Source: Bradyrhizobium diazoefficiens
Lineage (GTDB): Bacteria; Pseudomonadota; Alphaproteobacteria; Rhizobiales; Xanthobacteraceae
DNA: 64,000 bases
Assembly: GCF_016616425.1 (NCBI RefSeq)
Contig: NZ_CP067101.1
Span: 4,154,001-4,218,000, forward strand
Direction: 5' to 3'
Shown here: positions 47,031 to 58,006 of the stretch, piece after piece
Layout: each line of letters begins with the position of its first letter
Numbering within the stretch: the first letter of the stretch is position 1
Made by a program: the position numbers and the translations under genes
Notes under the pieces: generated by a model
What the model was told of the DNA's origin: nothing
Seen by the model: the letters and a program-made list of their open reading frames with translations, nothing else
Databases searched by the model: none

Positions 47031-49175
47031 TCATTCCCGGGTCCCTCGCATGTCCACCTCGAGACCTGGAGGCGCGCGTTCGTCGAAACGTGACCGATAA
47101 GCCTGAAGATTCTCCATCACACGCTGCACGTAGATGCGCGTCTCGGTGAAAGGGATGCGCTCGACCCAGTCGATCACGTCCACGGTCGGATCGCGGGGAT
47201 CACCGTAGCGTGCGATCCATTGCCTGACGCGCCCGCGCCCGGCATTGTAGCCGACCAAGGCCAGGACGTGGTTGCCATCATATGTCTTGAGCAGATCGGC
47301 AAGCTCGGCCGATCCGAGCTGCACGTTGTAGGCCGGATCGGTGCGCAGCCGCTTGGGGTCAAACGCGATACCCAGCCGACGGGCGATCGTACGGCCTGCG
47401 GCGGGTGTCACCTGCATCAATCCCGACGCTCTTGCCGCGGATTGTGCGCGCCTGTCGAAGGCGCTCTCCGCCCGCGCCACTGCGTAGACGAGACTTGCAG
47501 CCGCCTTCGGTCCGACGGAAGCATAATTGGGCAGGCCAAAATTGGGAAATGCATACCGATCGAGCGCAAGGCCGCGCGCCAGTGCGCTCTTGCCGACAGC
47601 AAGCGTGGCACGTGCGTCCCGCCGCTTGGCGACGGTTTCGGCCATGAACGCCAGCAGGCCAACGTCGGCCGAACGACCTACGTCGGCGACAAACGGGATC
47701 ACCAGATCGTTGTTGCCGGTCGCGTAGAGCAGTTCGACTGCGCGGACGAGATCGTTTTTGGACAATTTTGCGCGGTCTGTCGGACCAGGGGCTGGCGGCT
47801 GAGGCAGCGAAATTTCGCGATAGCCCAGTCGGGCGCCGGCCAGTTGGCCGTAATAGGCGGAGCCGCGTCTCGATGCGGCAGCATAGTAGCCGCGCGCCTT
47901 CTTGCTGTGCCCGCCCGCCTCGGCCGCACGCCCGAGCCAGTACGCCGCGCGGGCGAGCGAGGTCGGATGGGTGGTTTTCCCCGAGATGCGCGCGAAGTGC
48001 TGTGCGGCCAGATTGGGGTCGTTCAGAAATCGTAGCGCGATCCAACCCGCCGTAAACGATTGATCGACACGGAGGCTCTCCCTGGAAGGGGAAGCGGCAT
48101 CGCGGGCAATCCGGTAGGCAGGCAGCGCCTTGCCGTCGTCGAGCAGGCGGCGCACCAGGATGCGGCGCTCGACCCACCATGCGTCGGCATGATCGGCAGC
48201 GGATGAGCGACGGTCGCCCGAAAGAAGCAGCCGAGCAGCCTCCGCAATGCGGTCGTTGCGCCGAAGCCACTGGATGCGGGTGAAAAGAAAGGCAGGGTCA
48301 GCGCCTGCAGTCACCGACGCCGCATTGAGCAGGGCACCGCTGGACTTGGCGTTTCGGATGACGGCTGCCCTCGCCTTCACAATTGCGCGGTCGGCAGAGG
48401 TGAGACGGTTCGCCGCACGCAAGGCTGCGGGGATGTCGTCTGCATAAAGACGCGAATCCATGCGGGCCCTGTGATCGGCGGCGGTGAGGAGATGCCCGAA
48501 CCGCGCCAGTATCTGCGCCTCGAAATTCGCGGAGAAACTGCCATTGCGCCAGGCGGAGCGGACGTATTTTCGGGCTGCGGCTTGATCGCCACGCTCCGAC
48601 AACGCGCGCGCAAGCGCGAGCTTGCCCAACGGCCCCAACGGTTCCCGCCGGGAGAAGAACGTCAGAACGGTTCCGGCTTCGTGCCGGTCGAACCAGAGCC
48701 TGGCTTCTGCACGTCCTCGAAACAGATCGAGGCTAGGCCACGACGGATTGGCGCGCAGGAATGAGGCGTAACGTTCGAAGTCGATTGCATCGTCGTTCGA
48801 ACGCAGGATCACCCACTCCGCCAACTTTCGGCTGGCGCGATCGCGAATTCGCTCGCTACGTTCGATCGCCGTCTTCGCCCTTCCGTGACGGGCAAGACGG
48901 ATTGTCTCTTTCAAGCTGGCAAGACCTGCAGCGGACGACGCATCTCCTGTCGGATGAGCGAAAGGAGGCCTCGACCTCGAAGGCTGGCCCTGCGAAGCCG
49001 CGCCAACGATCCGGGAGTGCGGCGCAGCTTTCGTCGATGAGAGAAGCCGACTGATCTCATCAGGAGCATCAGCATGCGTTTTCGGAGCGGCGACGGCTGC
49101 CGACCCAGCCGCAAGCAGCGCCGCGCATGCCAAGGACGAGATTCTGATGAAGCCAAGGCAAGGCATCTGCGGCAT
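47031..49175 (-). CDS. Second soluble-type lytic murein transglycosylase
   Basis: A 714-residue exported Slt-type enzyme paralogous to the one at 25707-27893. Signal peptide at residues 1-30 (SSLACAALLAAGSAAVAAPK), alpha-superhelical U-shaped domain, and C-terminal SLT domain with catalytic Glu570 in AVARAESAFDRR, then ASGLMQVTPAAG and LVGYNAGRGRVRQW. Key spacing and the tail (VDWVERIPFTETRIYVQRVM) are nearly identical to the first copy, but this one lacks the Lys/His-rich segment after the signal peptide. A partial functional split between the two is likely but not shown. Confidence 0.92.
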   Translation of the reverse strand: MPQMPCLGFIRISSLACAALLAAGSAAVAAPKTHADAPDEISRLLSSTKAAPHSRIVGAASQGQPSRSRPPFAHPTGDASSAAGLASLKETIRLARHGRAKTAIERSERIRDRASRKLAEWVILRSNDDAIDFERYASFLRANPSWPSLDLFRGRAEARLWFDRHEAGTVLTFFSRREPLGPLGKLALARALSERGDQAAARKYVRSAWRNGSFSANFEAQILARFGHLLTAADHRARMDSRLYADDIPAALRAANRLTSADRAIVKARAAVIRNAKSSGALLNAASVTAGADPAFLFTRIQWLRRNDRIAEAARLLLSGDRRSSAADHADAWWVERRILVRRLLDDGKALPAYRIARDAASPSRESLRVDQSFTAGWIALRFLNDPNLAAQHFARISGKTTHPTSLARAAYWLGRAAEAGGHSKKARGYYAAASRRGSAYYGQLAGARLGYREISLPQPPAPGPTDRAKLSKNDLVRAVELLYATGNNDLVIPFVADVGRSADVGLLAFMAETVAKRRDARATLAVGKSALARGLALDRYAFPNFGLPNYASVGPKAAASLVYAVARAESAFDRRAQSAARASGLMQVTPAAGRTIARRLGIAFDPKRLRTDPAYNVQLGSAELADLLKTYDGNHVLALVGYNAGRGRVRQWIARYGDPRDPTVDVIDWVERIPFTETRIYVQRVMENLQAYRSRFDERAPPGLEVDMRGTRE

Positions 49176-49281
49176 GAAGGTCTGCTTGGATGGTGAGGAG
49201 GCTGAGATGGTGAGGAGCCCGAGCGATCGAATTCAATGTCGAACGACGGCAAAAGCTAGGCGAGTCTGCAAGGATGGTTAA

Positions 49282-49503
49282 CTACAGCGCCCGACTTTTT
49301 TCGATCTCGTCGCGCCCTTGGTGCTCTACCGTACAAAACTCGATCTCCATTCGCGCGCGCACGGTGTATCCAATCTTTCCGCGCAGGCGGTGAGGCTTCA
49401 TATGCGGCCGTCCCTGGATCTCATCGGGGCTCTTCTCGACCATCGCAAGCCGCTCGGCATCATCGGAAGAAGGACCGGCACTTGAAGGCGTCAGCACGAT
49501 CAA
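49282..49503 (-). CDS. Possible small hypothetical protein
   Basis: A 73-codon frame (from MIVLTPSSAGPSSDDAERLA; alternative Met about 20 codons later, MVEKSPDEIQG). The C-terminal part (RLRGKIGYTVRARMEIEFCT) looks protein-like. The 5' end overlaps the SH3-domain gene on the opposite strand by 22 bp. No domain is recognised and codon evidence is weak. Confidence 0.3.
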   Translation of the reverse strand: MIVLTPSSAGPSSDDAERLAMVEKSPDEIQGRPHMKPHRLRGKIGYTVRARMEIEFCTVEHQGRDEIEKSRAL

Positions 49504-50054
49504 GAATTTCCGAATGGAAGTTATGCGATCAGCGGCGGTTGCGAAGTCTGATTGGCGCCGACGCAGTTCTTGTGTCGATCCTGCTTGGATGTTTGCTCGG
49601 CTCCGCGTCTGGCTCCGAGCTGGGCGACCGGAGCGGCCTTCCGATACCGCGCTTCGTCTCGGTCAAGAGCAAGCCGGCCAACGTCCGCGCTGGGCCCGGT
49701 GTCGACTACCCGCTGCGATGGACGTTCGTTCGCCGCCATCTACCCGTCGAGATACTCGCCGAGTTCGGCAATTGGCGGCGCATTCGCGACGCCGATGGCG
49801 AAGAAGGCTGGATTCTGGCCGCATTGCTGTCCGGTCGGAGGACCGCGTTGGTCGCTCCCTGGTCAGCAGCCAAGCCGGTGCGGCTTCTGAATCGTTCCAG
49901 ACGGAACGCGACGGTCAATGCCGTCGTCGAGCCGCACGTTCTGGTCAGGGTGGATACGTGCGCCGGCACGTGGTGTCACGTGCGCGCTCAGACCTTTTCG
50001 GGGTACGTTCGACAATCCAGACTGTGGGGCGTCTATCCCGGCGAAGTATTTTGA
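49482..50054 (+). CDS. Exported SH3-domain protein
   Basis: A 190-residue protein. A membrane/signal segment (LIGADAVLVSILLGCLLGSA, about residues 23-43) is followed by two bacterial SH3-like repeats. The first has KSKPANVRAGPGVDYPLRWTF...EGWILAALLSGRR, and the second is RRNATVNAVVEPHVLVRV...WCHVRAQTFSGYVRQSRLW. Such SH3b domains usually bind cell-wall peptides. A shorter N-terminus is possible because the leader before the hydrophobic stretch is basic and long. It is divergent from or overlapping a small minus-strand frame, near the second transglycosylase. Confidence 0.82.
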   Translation: MKASARSRISEWKLCDQRRLRSLIGADAVLVSILLGCLLGSASGSELGDRSGLPIPRFVSVKSKPANVRAGPGVDYPLRWTFVRRHLPVEILAEFGNWRRIRDADGEEGWILAALLSGRRTALVAPWSAAKPVRLLNRSRRNATVNAVVEPHVLVRVDTCAGTWCHVRAQTFSGYVRQSRLWGVYPGEVF

Positions 50055-50139
50055 AGAGCCGGGAAGATCATGCGTCCGATCGGACAACGCCATTCCGAAT
50101 GACGGCACCGTTCATCCCGTCAATCCATGGAGGCGATTG

Positions 50140-51345
50140 TCAGCGCGCGTCGGACGGAGCGCGCTGCTTGAGCAGCCCGGCGCAGACGAAGCCCAGCACC
50201 ACCATGATCCCTGCGCTCGCGAACAGGGTCGGCATCTTGCCGGCATGCTGGAGCCCGAAGCCATAGGCGAGCGGCCCCACGGTCTGCCCCATGAAGAAGA
50301 AGAACGAATGCAGCGATAGCGCGGTGGCGCGCGCCTCGACCGAGAGTTCGCTGGCGAAGACCTGCAGACAGCCATGGGCGATGTAGAAGCCCCATCCCAT
50401 CACGACGAGATTCAAGGCCTGCACTTCCCAGCGCGGGCCGAAGGCGATGGCGACGAGCTGCGAGGCGACCAGCGTCATGCCTGCGATCATCATGCCCTTG
50501 ACGCCGAGCCACGGCAGCAGGCGCGACACTGTCAGCGTGTAGAACAGGCCGCCGACCGCGAAGCCCGCGATGACGATGCCGGCAATCGAGAGCGAGGTCT
50601 GGCCGAGTTCGAACAGGAACGAGGCGATGTAGGGAAACAGGCCGAGCACGCAGCAGCCTTCGATGAACACGGCGGAATAGCAGACATAGGCGTTCGGATT
50701 GGTGAAGATGGTGCGATAGCCGGCCCTGAGCGCCGACAGGCTCGTCTTCGGCGGATGCTTGACCTTGGCGCCATGAAAGCCGGCAGCGACCGCGATCGAG
50801 GCCACGATCACGAGCGCACCAAGCACCGCCAGCACGCCGCGCCAGCCGAGGAAGTCGCCGATCAGGCCGGAGGCCGAGGCGCCGAGCAGATTACCGGTCA
50901 TGGCGCCGGCCAGCGTACGGCTGATCGCGACCTGGCGTTTCTCAGGCCCAACGAGATCGCTGGTCAGGCTCAGCGCCACCGGAAACACGCCGCCCGAGCC
51001 GATGCCGGCAAGAATGCGGGTCGCAAACAGAACCGAGAACGAGGTCGAGAATGCGCCGAGGATGTTGGCGAGGCCGAGCAGTGCGAGGCAGCCGATCATC
51101 AGCCGCGTCTTGCCGAACAGATCGGCGGCAGCGCCAACGATCGGCTGAATGATCGAGAAGGTGAAGGCGAACACCGCCGCAAAGCCGGCGGCCGTGGCGA
51201 TGCTGACGCCAAAATCCTCCGCGACATGCGGCAGCACCGGATCGAGCGCGCGCGCCGACAGTGCTGCGGCGAAGCTTGCGCCTGAGATGACGTAAAGCGC
51301 AGTCGGCAAGCCGTGATCGTGCGGCCGCGCCTCGCCTTGCTGCAT
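50140..51345 (-). CDS. MFS transporter
   Basis: A 401-residue major facilitator with about twelve hydrophobic spans (for example TAAGFAAVFAFTFSIIQPIV and SIAGIVIAGFAVGGLFYTLTV) and a loop 2-3 signature-like GAAADLFGKTRLMIG. It looks like a drug/sugar efflux-type MFS. The substrate is unknown. The ATG overlaps the kdsA stop by one base (TGATG), so it is translationally coupled to kdsA. Coupling of an exporter to KDO synthesis is notable but may be only positional. Confidence 0.9.
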   Translation of the reverse strand: MQQGEARPHDHGLPTALYVISGASFAAALSARALDPVLPHVAEDFGVSIATAAGFAAVFAFTFSIIQPIVGAAADLFGKTRLMIGCLALLGLANILGAFSTSFSVLFATRILAGIGSGGVFPVALSLTSDLVGPEKRQVAISRTLAGAMTGNLLGASASGLIGDFLGWRGVLAVLGALVIVASIAVAAGFHGAKVKHPPKTSLSALRAGYRTIFTNPNAYVCYSAVFIEGCCVLGLFPYIASFLFELGQTSLSIAGIVIAGFAVGGLFYTLTVSRLLPWLGVKGMMIAGMTLVASQLVAIAFGPRWEVQALNLVVMGWGFYIAHGCLQVFASELSVEARATALSLHSFFFFMGQTVGPLAYGFGLQHAGKMPTLFASAGIMVVLGFVCAGLLKQRAPSDAR

Positions 51346-52193
51346 CAGTGCGGGTTCTTTGCCAGCGCGTCGAACGCCATCAGCCTGGCGATCAGCCCCT
51401 CGAACTCGCGCAGCGGCACCATGTTGGGCCCGTCGGACGGCGCGCGATCAGGATCGGGATGGGTCTCGATGAACACACCGGCGACCCCGACCGCCACGGC
51501 CGCGCGTGCGAGCACCGGTACGAATTCGCGCTCGCCGCCCGACGAGGTCCCCTTCCCGCCCGGCTGCTGCACCGAATGGGTGGCATCGAAGATGACGGGC
51601 GCGCCGGTGGTGCGCGCCAGGATGGGCAGTGCGCGCATATCGGAGACCAGCGTGTTGTAGCCGAAGGACGCCCCGCGCTCGGTGACGAGCACGTTCGGAT
51701 TGTTCGCGCCGGTGATCTTCGTGACGACATTGGCCATGTCCCACGGCGCCAGGAACTGGCCCTTCTTGACGTTGACGACCTTGCCGGTCGCGGCCGCCGC
51801 CAGCAGCAGATCGGTCTGCCGGCACAGGAAGGCCGGGATCTGCAGGATATCGACGGCCTGGGCCACGTCGGCGCACTGGCCGGCATCATGCACGTCGGTG
51901 AGAACAGGCAGGCCGAGCGAAGAGCGGATCTCGGCGAAGATCGGCAGCGACTGCGCCAGCCCGAGGCCACGCGCCGCCGACGCACTGGTGCGGTTGGCCT
52001 TGTCGAAGGAAGTCTTGTAGACGAGGCCGATGTTCAGCCGCGCGGCGATCTCCTTCAGCGCGGAGGCGACCTCCAGCGCATGCTGGCGGCTTTCGAGCTG
52101 GCAGGGTCCTGCAATGATCGAGATCGGCAGATCATTGCCGAATTTGACCTTGCCAATGGTGACGACCGGCGCCGCTGACGTCGAAGAGCTCAA
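51345..52193 (-). CDS. kdsA: 3-deoxy-D-manno-octulosonate 8-phosphate synthase
   Basis: A 282-residue cytoplasmic enzyme that condenses PEP and arabinose 5-phosphate to KDO8P for lipopolysaccharide. Blocks: [86 protein letters not shown] and [18 protein letters not shown]. The preferred start is TTG at 52193 ([13 protein letters not shown] follows), with GAGGGA 7 bp upstream and normal family length. An ATG at 52244 would add 17 odd residues. Confidence 0.95.
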   Translation of the reverse strand: MSSSTSAAPVVTIGKVKFGNDLPISIIAGPCQLESRQHALEVASALKEIAARLNIGLVYKTSFDKANRTSASAARGLGLAQSLPIFAEIRSSLGLPVLTDVHDAGQCADVAQAVDILQIPAFLCRQTDLLLAAAATGKVVNVKKGQFLAPWDMANVVTKITGANNPNVLVTERGASFGYNTLVSDMRALPILARTTGAPVIFDATHSVQQPGGKGTSSGGEREFVPVLARAAVAVGVAGVFIETHPDPDRAPSDGPNMVPLREFEGLIARLMAFDALAKNPH

Positions 52194-52321
52194 GGCAAAT
52201 CCCTCGTTTCGGCGCGACCATAGCCGCGATAAGGGTCGGATCAACCCTATTCGGCCCGGGCGGTCAGAATATCAGGGTTGCGCCGAGGCTCCCAACAACG
52301 GCTGCGCGCGCCGGCCGGCGC

Positions 52322-52648
52322 TCACTTCACTGCCGAGAAGGCGGTCGGCGCGAGGATCTGGCTGACGATGTTGCCGACGATCTGGCCATCCGCTTCCGTC
52401 TTGGCGCGTGCCTCGATCCATTCCGGATCGCTCATGAACGCGCCCCACTTCTTCTCGCGCTCGGCGAGCGACTCCCAGGCCAGGAAATACGTCAGCTCCT
52501 GGTTGGAGTCTCCGATCAACGTGGTGAAGAAGCCGGCCTGCTTGATGCCGTGCTTCTCCCAGATCTTCAGCGTCATCGTGTCAAAGCGCTTCAGCAGTGC
52601 CGGTAGCCGGCCAGGCACGCAGCGATAGACGCGCATTTCGTAGATCAT
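52322..52648 (-). CDS. NIPSNAP family protein
   Basis: A 108-residue ferredoxin-like alpha/beta-barrel protein with the NIPSNAP opening MIYEMRVYRCVPGRLPALLKRF, the central GIKQAGFFTTLIGDSNQELTYFLAWES and a final helix. Family members dimerise. In bacteria the function is mostly unknown, often near catabolic genes. Here it lies between pyrG (82 bp) and kdsA, breaking an otherwise common gene order. Confidence 0.88.
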   Translation of the reverse strand: MIYEMRVYRCVPGRLPALLKRFDTMTLKIWEKHGIKQAGFFTTLIGDSNQELTYFLAWESLAEREKKWGAFMSDPEWIEARAKTEADGQIVGNIVSQILAPTAFSAVK

Positions 52649-52730
52649 CGGACTTCACTCCTTGCATTGTCGTTCTTGCGGCGGGGAGTTGTCGCAACAA
52701 TTTGCGCAGGCGTCAAAGGCCGTGGCGGGC

Positions 52731-54374
<1,644 letters not shown>

Positions 54375-54528
54375 CTAATCCCCTAAATTCGATTCGCCAA
54401 AGCGATTCGTATTCCGCCCCAAAGATTTTGCGGGCCTGTGGGTGAGCCAAAACAAAGAGTGGTGACAGTGCGTTGATGGGGATTTTTGATGCAGGACGGT
54501 AGAAGCCGCCCTGCATGGCCCCCCTGCT

Positions 54529-54921
54529 TTATTGCGAGCGCGGCACCTGCGGGCCGCTCGGGGCCGGCGCCTGCTGCTGCTGCTGCTCGTCGGCCTTCTT
54601 CAGCGAATCCAGGATGCCGCCCGAGGTCGGCGGCGCGATCGGCGATCCGCCGGCCGGCTGGCCCTGCGACGCCGGCGTGCCGATGATCGACGTGGGCGCG
54701 CGGCTGTAGCCGGCGTGCCAGGACAGGAACAGGCTGGTCAGGAAGAAGCCGGCGGCGAGGACCGCAGTGGTCCGCGTCAACAGGTTCGCGGTGCCGCGGC
54801 TCGACATGAAGCCCGCGCCGCCTCCCATGCCAAGGCCGCCGCCTTCCGACTTCTGGAGCAGCACGGCGCCGATCATGATGACGACAATCATGAGATGGAT
54901 GACGATGACAACGGTCTGCAT
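54529..54921 (-). CDS. secG: Preprotein translocase subunit SecG
   Basis: A 130-residue inner-membrane protein. The N-terminal helix MQTVVIVIHLMIVVIMIGAVLLQKSEGGGLG is the SecG hallmark. A second span (TAVLAAGFFLTSLFLSWHAGY) follows after the conserved FMSSRGTANLLTRTTAVLA. The C-terminal third is a Pro/Gln/Gly-rich tail with poly-Gln. It assists SecYEG export. The order tpiA-secG-pyrG is common in Alphaproteobacteria. Confidence 0.95.
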   Translation of the reverse strand: MQTVVIVIHLMIVVIMIGAVLLQKSEGGGLGMGGGAGFMSSRGTANLLTRTTAVLAAGFFLTSLFLSWHAGYSRAPTSIIGTPASQGQPAGGSPIAPPTSGGILDSLKKADEQQQQQAPAPSGPQVPRSQ

Positions 54922-55004
54922 AGTGCCCTTCCGTCACAAGCGGGCGGCGCCTGACGGCGGCCGATCGCGCTTCGCGGGTTTTCCTGAAGTTGCGCGGTGT
55001 TACA

Positions 55005-55035
55005 CGATCGGAGGGGGCATTGCCACCCCCGATCG
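55005..55035 (-). terminator. GC-rich hairpin downstream of tpiA
   Basis: CGATCGGAGGGGG pairs with CCCCCGATCG apart from one bulged A, with an 8-nt loop, 27 bp after the tpiA stop codon on the minus strand. No U-run follows, so it may be a weak terminator or a 3'-end stabiliser between tpiA and secG. Confidence 0.4.
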
Positions 55036-55061
55036 GGTCCGGATCATCGCTTTGGGATCAG

Positions 55062-55817
55062 TTAGGGGCACCCCTTCGCGATCGCAAGGAAATCGGCCGC
55101 CTTCAGGCTGGCGCCGCCGACCAGCGCACCATTGACGTTCTTGACCGTCATCAGCTCGGCCGCATTCGAGGGTTTGACCGAGCCGCCATAGAGGATGCGC
55201 ATCCCGGCACCGTCGGCCTTGAACCTGGAGGTCAGGAACTCCCGGATAAACCCATGAATCTGCTCGACATCCTTGGCCGTGGGGGTCAGGCCTGTGCCAA
55301 TTGCCCAGACCGGCTCATAGGCCACGATGAGATTCGCGGCGGTCGAGCTATCAGGCAGCGAGCCGGCGAGTTGTCCGCGCAAAATGTCCAGGGTCTGGCC
55401 GGCATCGCGCTGGGCTTGCGTCTCGCCGACGCAGACGATCGCTGTCGCCCCGGCCCGCCAGGCGGCTTCAGCCTTCTGGCGGATCAGGGCATCGCCCTCG
55501 CCGTGATCGGCGCGACGCTCGGAATGGCCGACGATGATGGCGGTCGCCCCCGCGTCCACCAGCATTTCTGCGGCAATATCGCCGGTATGCGCGCCGGAAG
55601 CCTTGGGATGGCAATCCTGGGCGCCCACCGCGACCCTCTTGCCGCGCGCCTTCTCGGTGAAGGCACCAATCAGGGTCGCGGGCGGGCAGACCAGCAGATC
55701 GGCCTTGCCGGTCACCTCGGCCGCCCCATTGAGCATGGCCTCGAACTCGGCGGCCTGGGCCTTCAGGCCGTTCATCTTCCAATTGCCGGCGATCAGGGGG
55801 CGGATGGCGTCGGTCAT
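55062..55817 (-). CDS. tpiA: Triosephosphate isomerase
   Basis: A 251-residue glycolytic TIM-barrel enzyme. Catalytic Lys is in AGNWKMNG, the His motif is in [14 protein letters not shown], catalytic Glu is in [12 protein letters not shown], and the phosphate loop is [13 protein letters not shown]. Start 55817 (MTDAIRP) is preferred to one 15 bp upstream. It is divergent from ppiD across about 275 bp that include a palindromic repeat. Confidence 0.97.
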   Translation of the reverse strand: MTDAIRPLIAGNWKMNGLKAQAAEFEAMLNGAAEVTGKADLLVCPPATLIGAFTEKARGKRVAVGAQDCHPKASGAHTGDIAAEMLVDAGATAIIVGHSERRADHGEGDALIRQKAEAAWRAGATAIVCVGETQAQRDAGQTLDILRGQLAGSLPDSSTAANLIVAYEPVWAIGTGLTPTAKDVEQIHGFIREFLTSRFKADGAGMRILYGGSVKPSNAAELMTVKNVNGALVGGASLKAADFLAIAKGCP

Positions 55818-55892
55818 GTCAATTTCCAGCAAAATGAGGCTTGTGCATGCGCTAGCAGAGCTGCCGCGGCAGTTCCAGATTCTTGTTTTGGT

Positions 55893-55935
55893 GCGTTTTC
55901 CTGACGCGAACCGGGTCCACTTCGCTGGAAAACGC
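55893..55935. repeat. Palindromic repeat in the tpiA-ppiD divergent region
   Basis: Arms GCGTTTTCC and GGAAAACGC (9 bp, perfect) enclose TGACGCGAACCGGGTCCACTTCGCT. The loop shares the ACCGG...CCACTT core with the element upstream of queF (46396-46439), so both look like variants of one rhizobial palindromic family. Confidence 0.8.
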
Positions 55936-56093
55936 TTTGGGGCGTTTAACCGCAGCTTCGCACGGCGGCGTGAGCCGAGGTTGCGGGGGGAAAGCCGCCA
56001 CTTTATGATGATTGATCAATTTGGTGACGCGCTTTTGCGGAATCTGCATTAAGACGCGCCCCGTTCCCCTCCTGCTCAAACAAGTTGGACCAA

Positions 56094-57992
56094 ATGCTTC
56101 GAGGAATGCGCAAGGCCTCATCAAACTGGCTCGGCAAGACCATTATGGCCGTGGTGATGGGCGTGTTGATCGTCAGTTTCGGCATCTGGGGCATCGCCGA
56201 CATCTTCCGCGGCTTCGGGCAATCCACGGTGGCCCAGGTCGGCCACACCGAGATTTCGCTGAACGAGTTCCGCCAGATCTACACGGACCGCCTGCAACAG
56301 ATCAGCCGCCAGTTCGGCCGTCCGCTCACGCCCGACCAGGCGCGCGCCTTCGGTCTCGACCGCCAGGTCCTGCAGCAGACGATCGCGGAAGCCGCCCTCG
56401 ATGAGGAGGCGCGCCGGCTCGGGCTCGGCCAGTCCGACGACCAGATCCGCCACGTCATCATGAACGATCCCAACTTCAAGGGCGTCGACGGCAATTTCGA
56501 CGCGAACCGCTTCCAGGCCGTGATCCGCAATTTCGGCTATACCGAGCAGCGCTACGTGGCCGAGCAGCGCAAGGTATCGCTGCGCCGGCAGCTCACCGGC
56601 ACCATCGGCGCCGGCATCGAGCCGCCGAAGGCCATGATCGACGCAATGACGCGCTTCCAGAACGAGCAGCGCGCGATTGAATTCGTCAGGCTCGATGCCG
56701 CCCAGGCAGGCCAGATCGACGCGCCCTCGCCCGAAGCGCTCGCGGCCTATTTCGAGGATCACAAGGTGCAGTTCCGGGCACCGGAATATCGCAAGATCGC
56801 CTTCGTCGTGGTCTCCCCGGAAGAGATCGGCAAGTGGAGCGAGGTGTCGGACGAGGACGCCAGGAAGGTGTTCGACCAACGCAAGGACCGACTCAGCACG
56901 CCGGAGAAGCGTCAGATCCAGCAGATCGTGTTCCCGAATGCTGCCGAGGCGCAGGCCGCTCGGGAGCGTCTCGTCGGCGGAATGTCGTTTGAGGATCTCG
57001 GCAAGGAGCGCGGGTTGAGCGCCTCCGACGTCGATCTTGGCCTCGTGACCAAATCTTCCCTGCCCCCCGCGGTCGGCGAGGCCGCCTTCGCGCTTGCCGC
57101 CGGTGAGATCAGCCAACCGATCCAGGGACCTCTCGGCACGTCCATCGTCAAGGTCGACAAGATCGAGCCGGGCAAGGAGGCGGACTACGCCAGCGCCGCC
57201 GGCGACATCAAGCGCGAGATCGCGACCGAGCGCGCGCGCGCCAAGGTCGCCGATCTCCGCGACAAGATGGAAGACGAGCGCGGCGGCGGCTCCAGCGTGA
57301 TCGACGCGGCGCAGAAGCTCGGCCTCACCGCCGTGACCATCGACGCCGTCGACCGTTCCGGCCGCGCCCCGAACGGCCAGCCGGTCGCCAATATCCCGCA
57401 GGGCCTCGACCTGGTGTCGCAGGCCTTCAATACCGATGTCGGCGTCGACAACGACCCGATCTCGTTCAAGGGCGGCTATGTCTGGTACGACGTGCTCGCC
57501 ATCACGCCCTCGCGCGACCGCAATCTCGATGAGGTCCGCGATCAGGTCGAGGCGCGCTGGCGCCAGGACCAGATCGCGACCAAGCTGAAGGCCAAGGCGA
57601 CCGAGATGGTGCAGAAGCTCGAAGCGGGCGGCAAGCTCGCCGATGAGGCCTCGGCGATCGGCGCCAAGGTCGAGACCGCAACCGGCTTCAAGCGCGACGA
57701 TACGCCCGCCGGCGTGCCCGCAGCCGTCGTGGCGGCAGCCTTCCGCGCCGTCAAGGGTGGCGTCGGACAGACGCCGGTGACCGGCGGCACCGAGGTGATC
57801 GTCTTCCGCGTCACCGACATCGTCGATCCCGCGGTCGACCCCGCCTCCGACGCGGTCAAGAAGCTGAAGGAGAACCTCGACCGCGCCCTGACCGAGGAGC
57901 AGGTCGCCTCCTACGTCAACAAGCTTGAAACCGACATCGGGACCACCATTAATCAGGCCGCCTTCGCGCAGGTGACCGGCGCGAACCAGTGA
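56094..57992 (+). CDS. ppiD: Periplasmic folding chaperone PpiD/SurA-N type peptidyl-prolyl isomerase
   Basis: A 632-residue membrane-anchored chaperone. One N-terminal span (LGKTIMAVVMGVLIVSFGIW) is followed by a SurA-like N-terminal helical region (GHTEISLNEFRQIYTDRLQQ) and a central parvulin-type rotamase domain at about residues 255-360 (RQIQQIVFPNAAEAQAARER ... GPLGTSIVKVDKIEPG). The long C-terminal half is also of SurA-N type. It assists folding of exported proteins at the Sec exit. Start 56094 (MLRGMRKASSNWLGK) is preferred to a TTG at 56085. It is followed at 15 bp by trpD. Confidence 0.93.
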   Translation: MLRGMRKASSNWLGKTIMAVVMGVLIVSFGIWGIADIFRGFGQSTVAQVGHTEISLNEFRQIYTDRLQQISRQFGRPLTPDQARAFGLDRQVLQQTIAEAALDEEARRLGLGQSDDQIRHVIMNDPNFKGVDGNFDANRFQAVIRNFGYTEQRYVAEQRKVSLRRQLTGTIGAGIEPPKAMIDAMTRFQNEQRAIEFVRLDAAQAGQIDAPSPEALAAYFEDHKVQFRAPEYRKIAFVVVSPEEIGKWSEVSDEDARKVFDQRKDRLSTPEKRQIQQIVFPNAAEAQAARERLVGGMSFEDLGKERGLSASDVDLGLVTKSSLPPAVGEAAFALAAGEISQPIQGPLGTSIVKVDKIEPGKEADYASAAGDIKREIATERARAKVADLRDKMEDERGGGSSVIDAAQKLGLTAVTIDAVDRSGRAPNGQPVANIPQGLDLVSQAFNTDVGVDNDPISFKGGYVWYDVLAITPSRDRNLDEVRDQVEARWRQDQIATKLKAKATEMVQKLEAGGKLADEASAIGAKVETATGFKRDDTPAGVPAAVVAAAFRAVKGGVGQTPVTGGTEVIVFRVTDIVDPAVDPASDAVKKLKENLDRALTEEQVASYVNKLETDIGTTINQAAFAQVTGANQ

Positions 57993-58006
57993 GTTGAAAG
58001 CACGCG

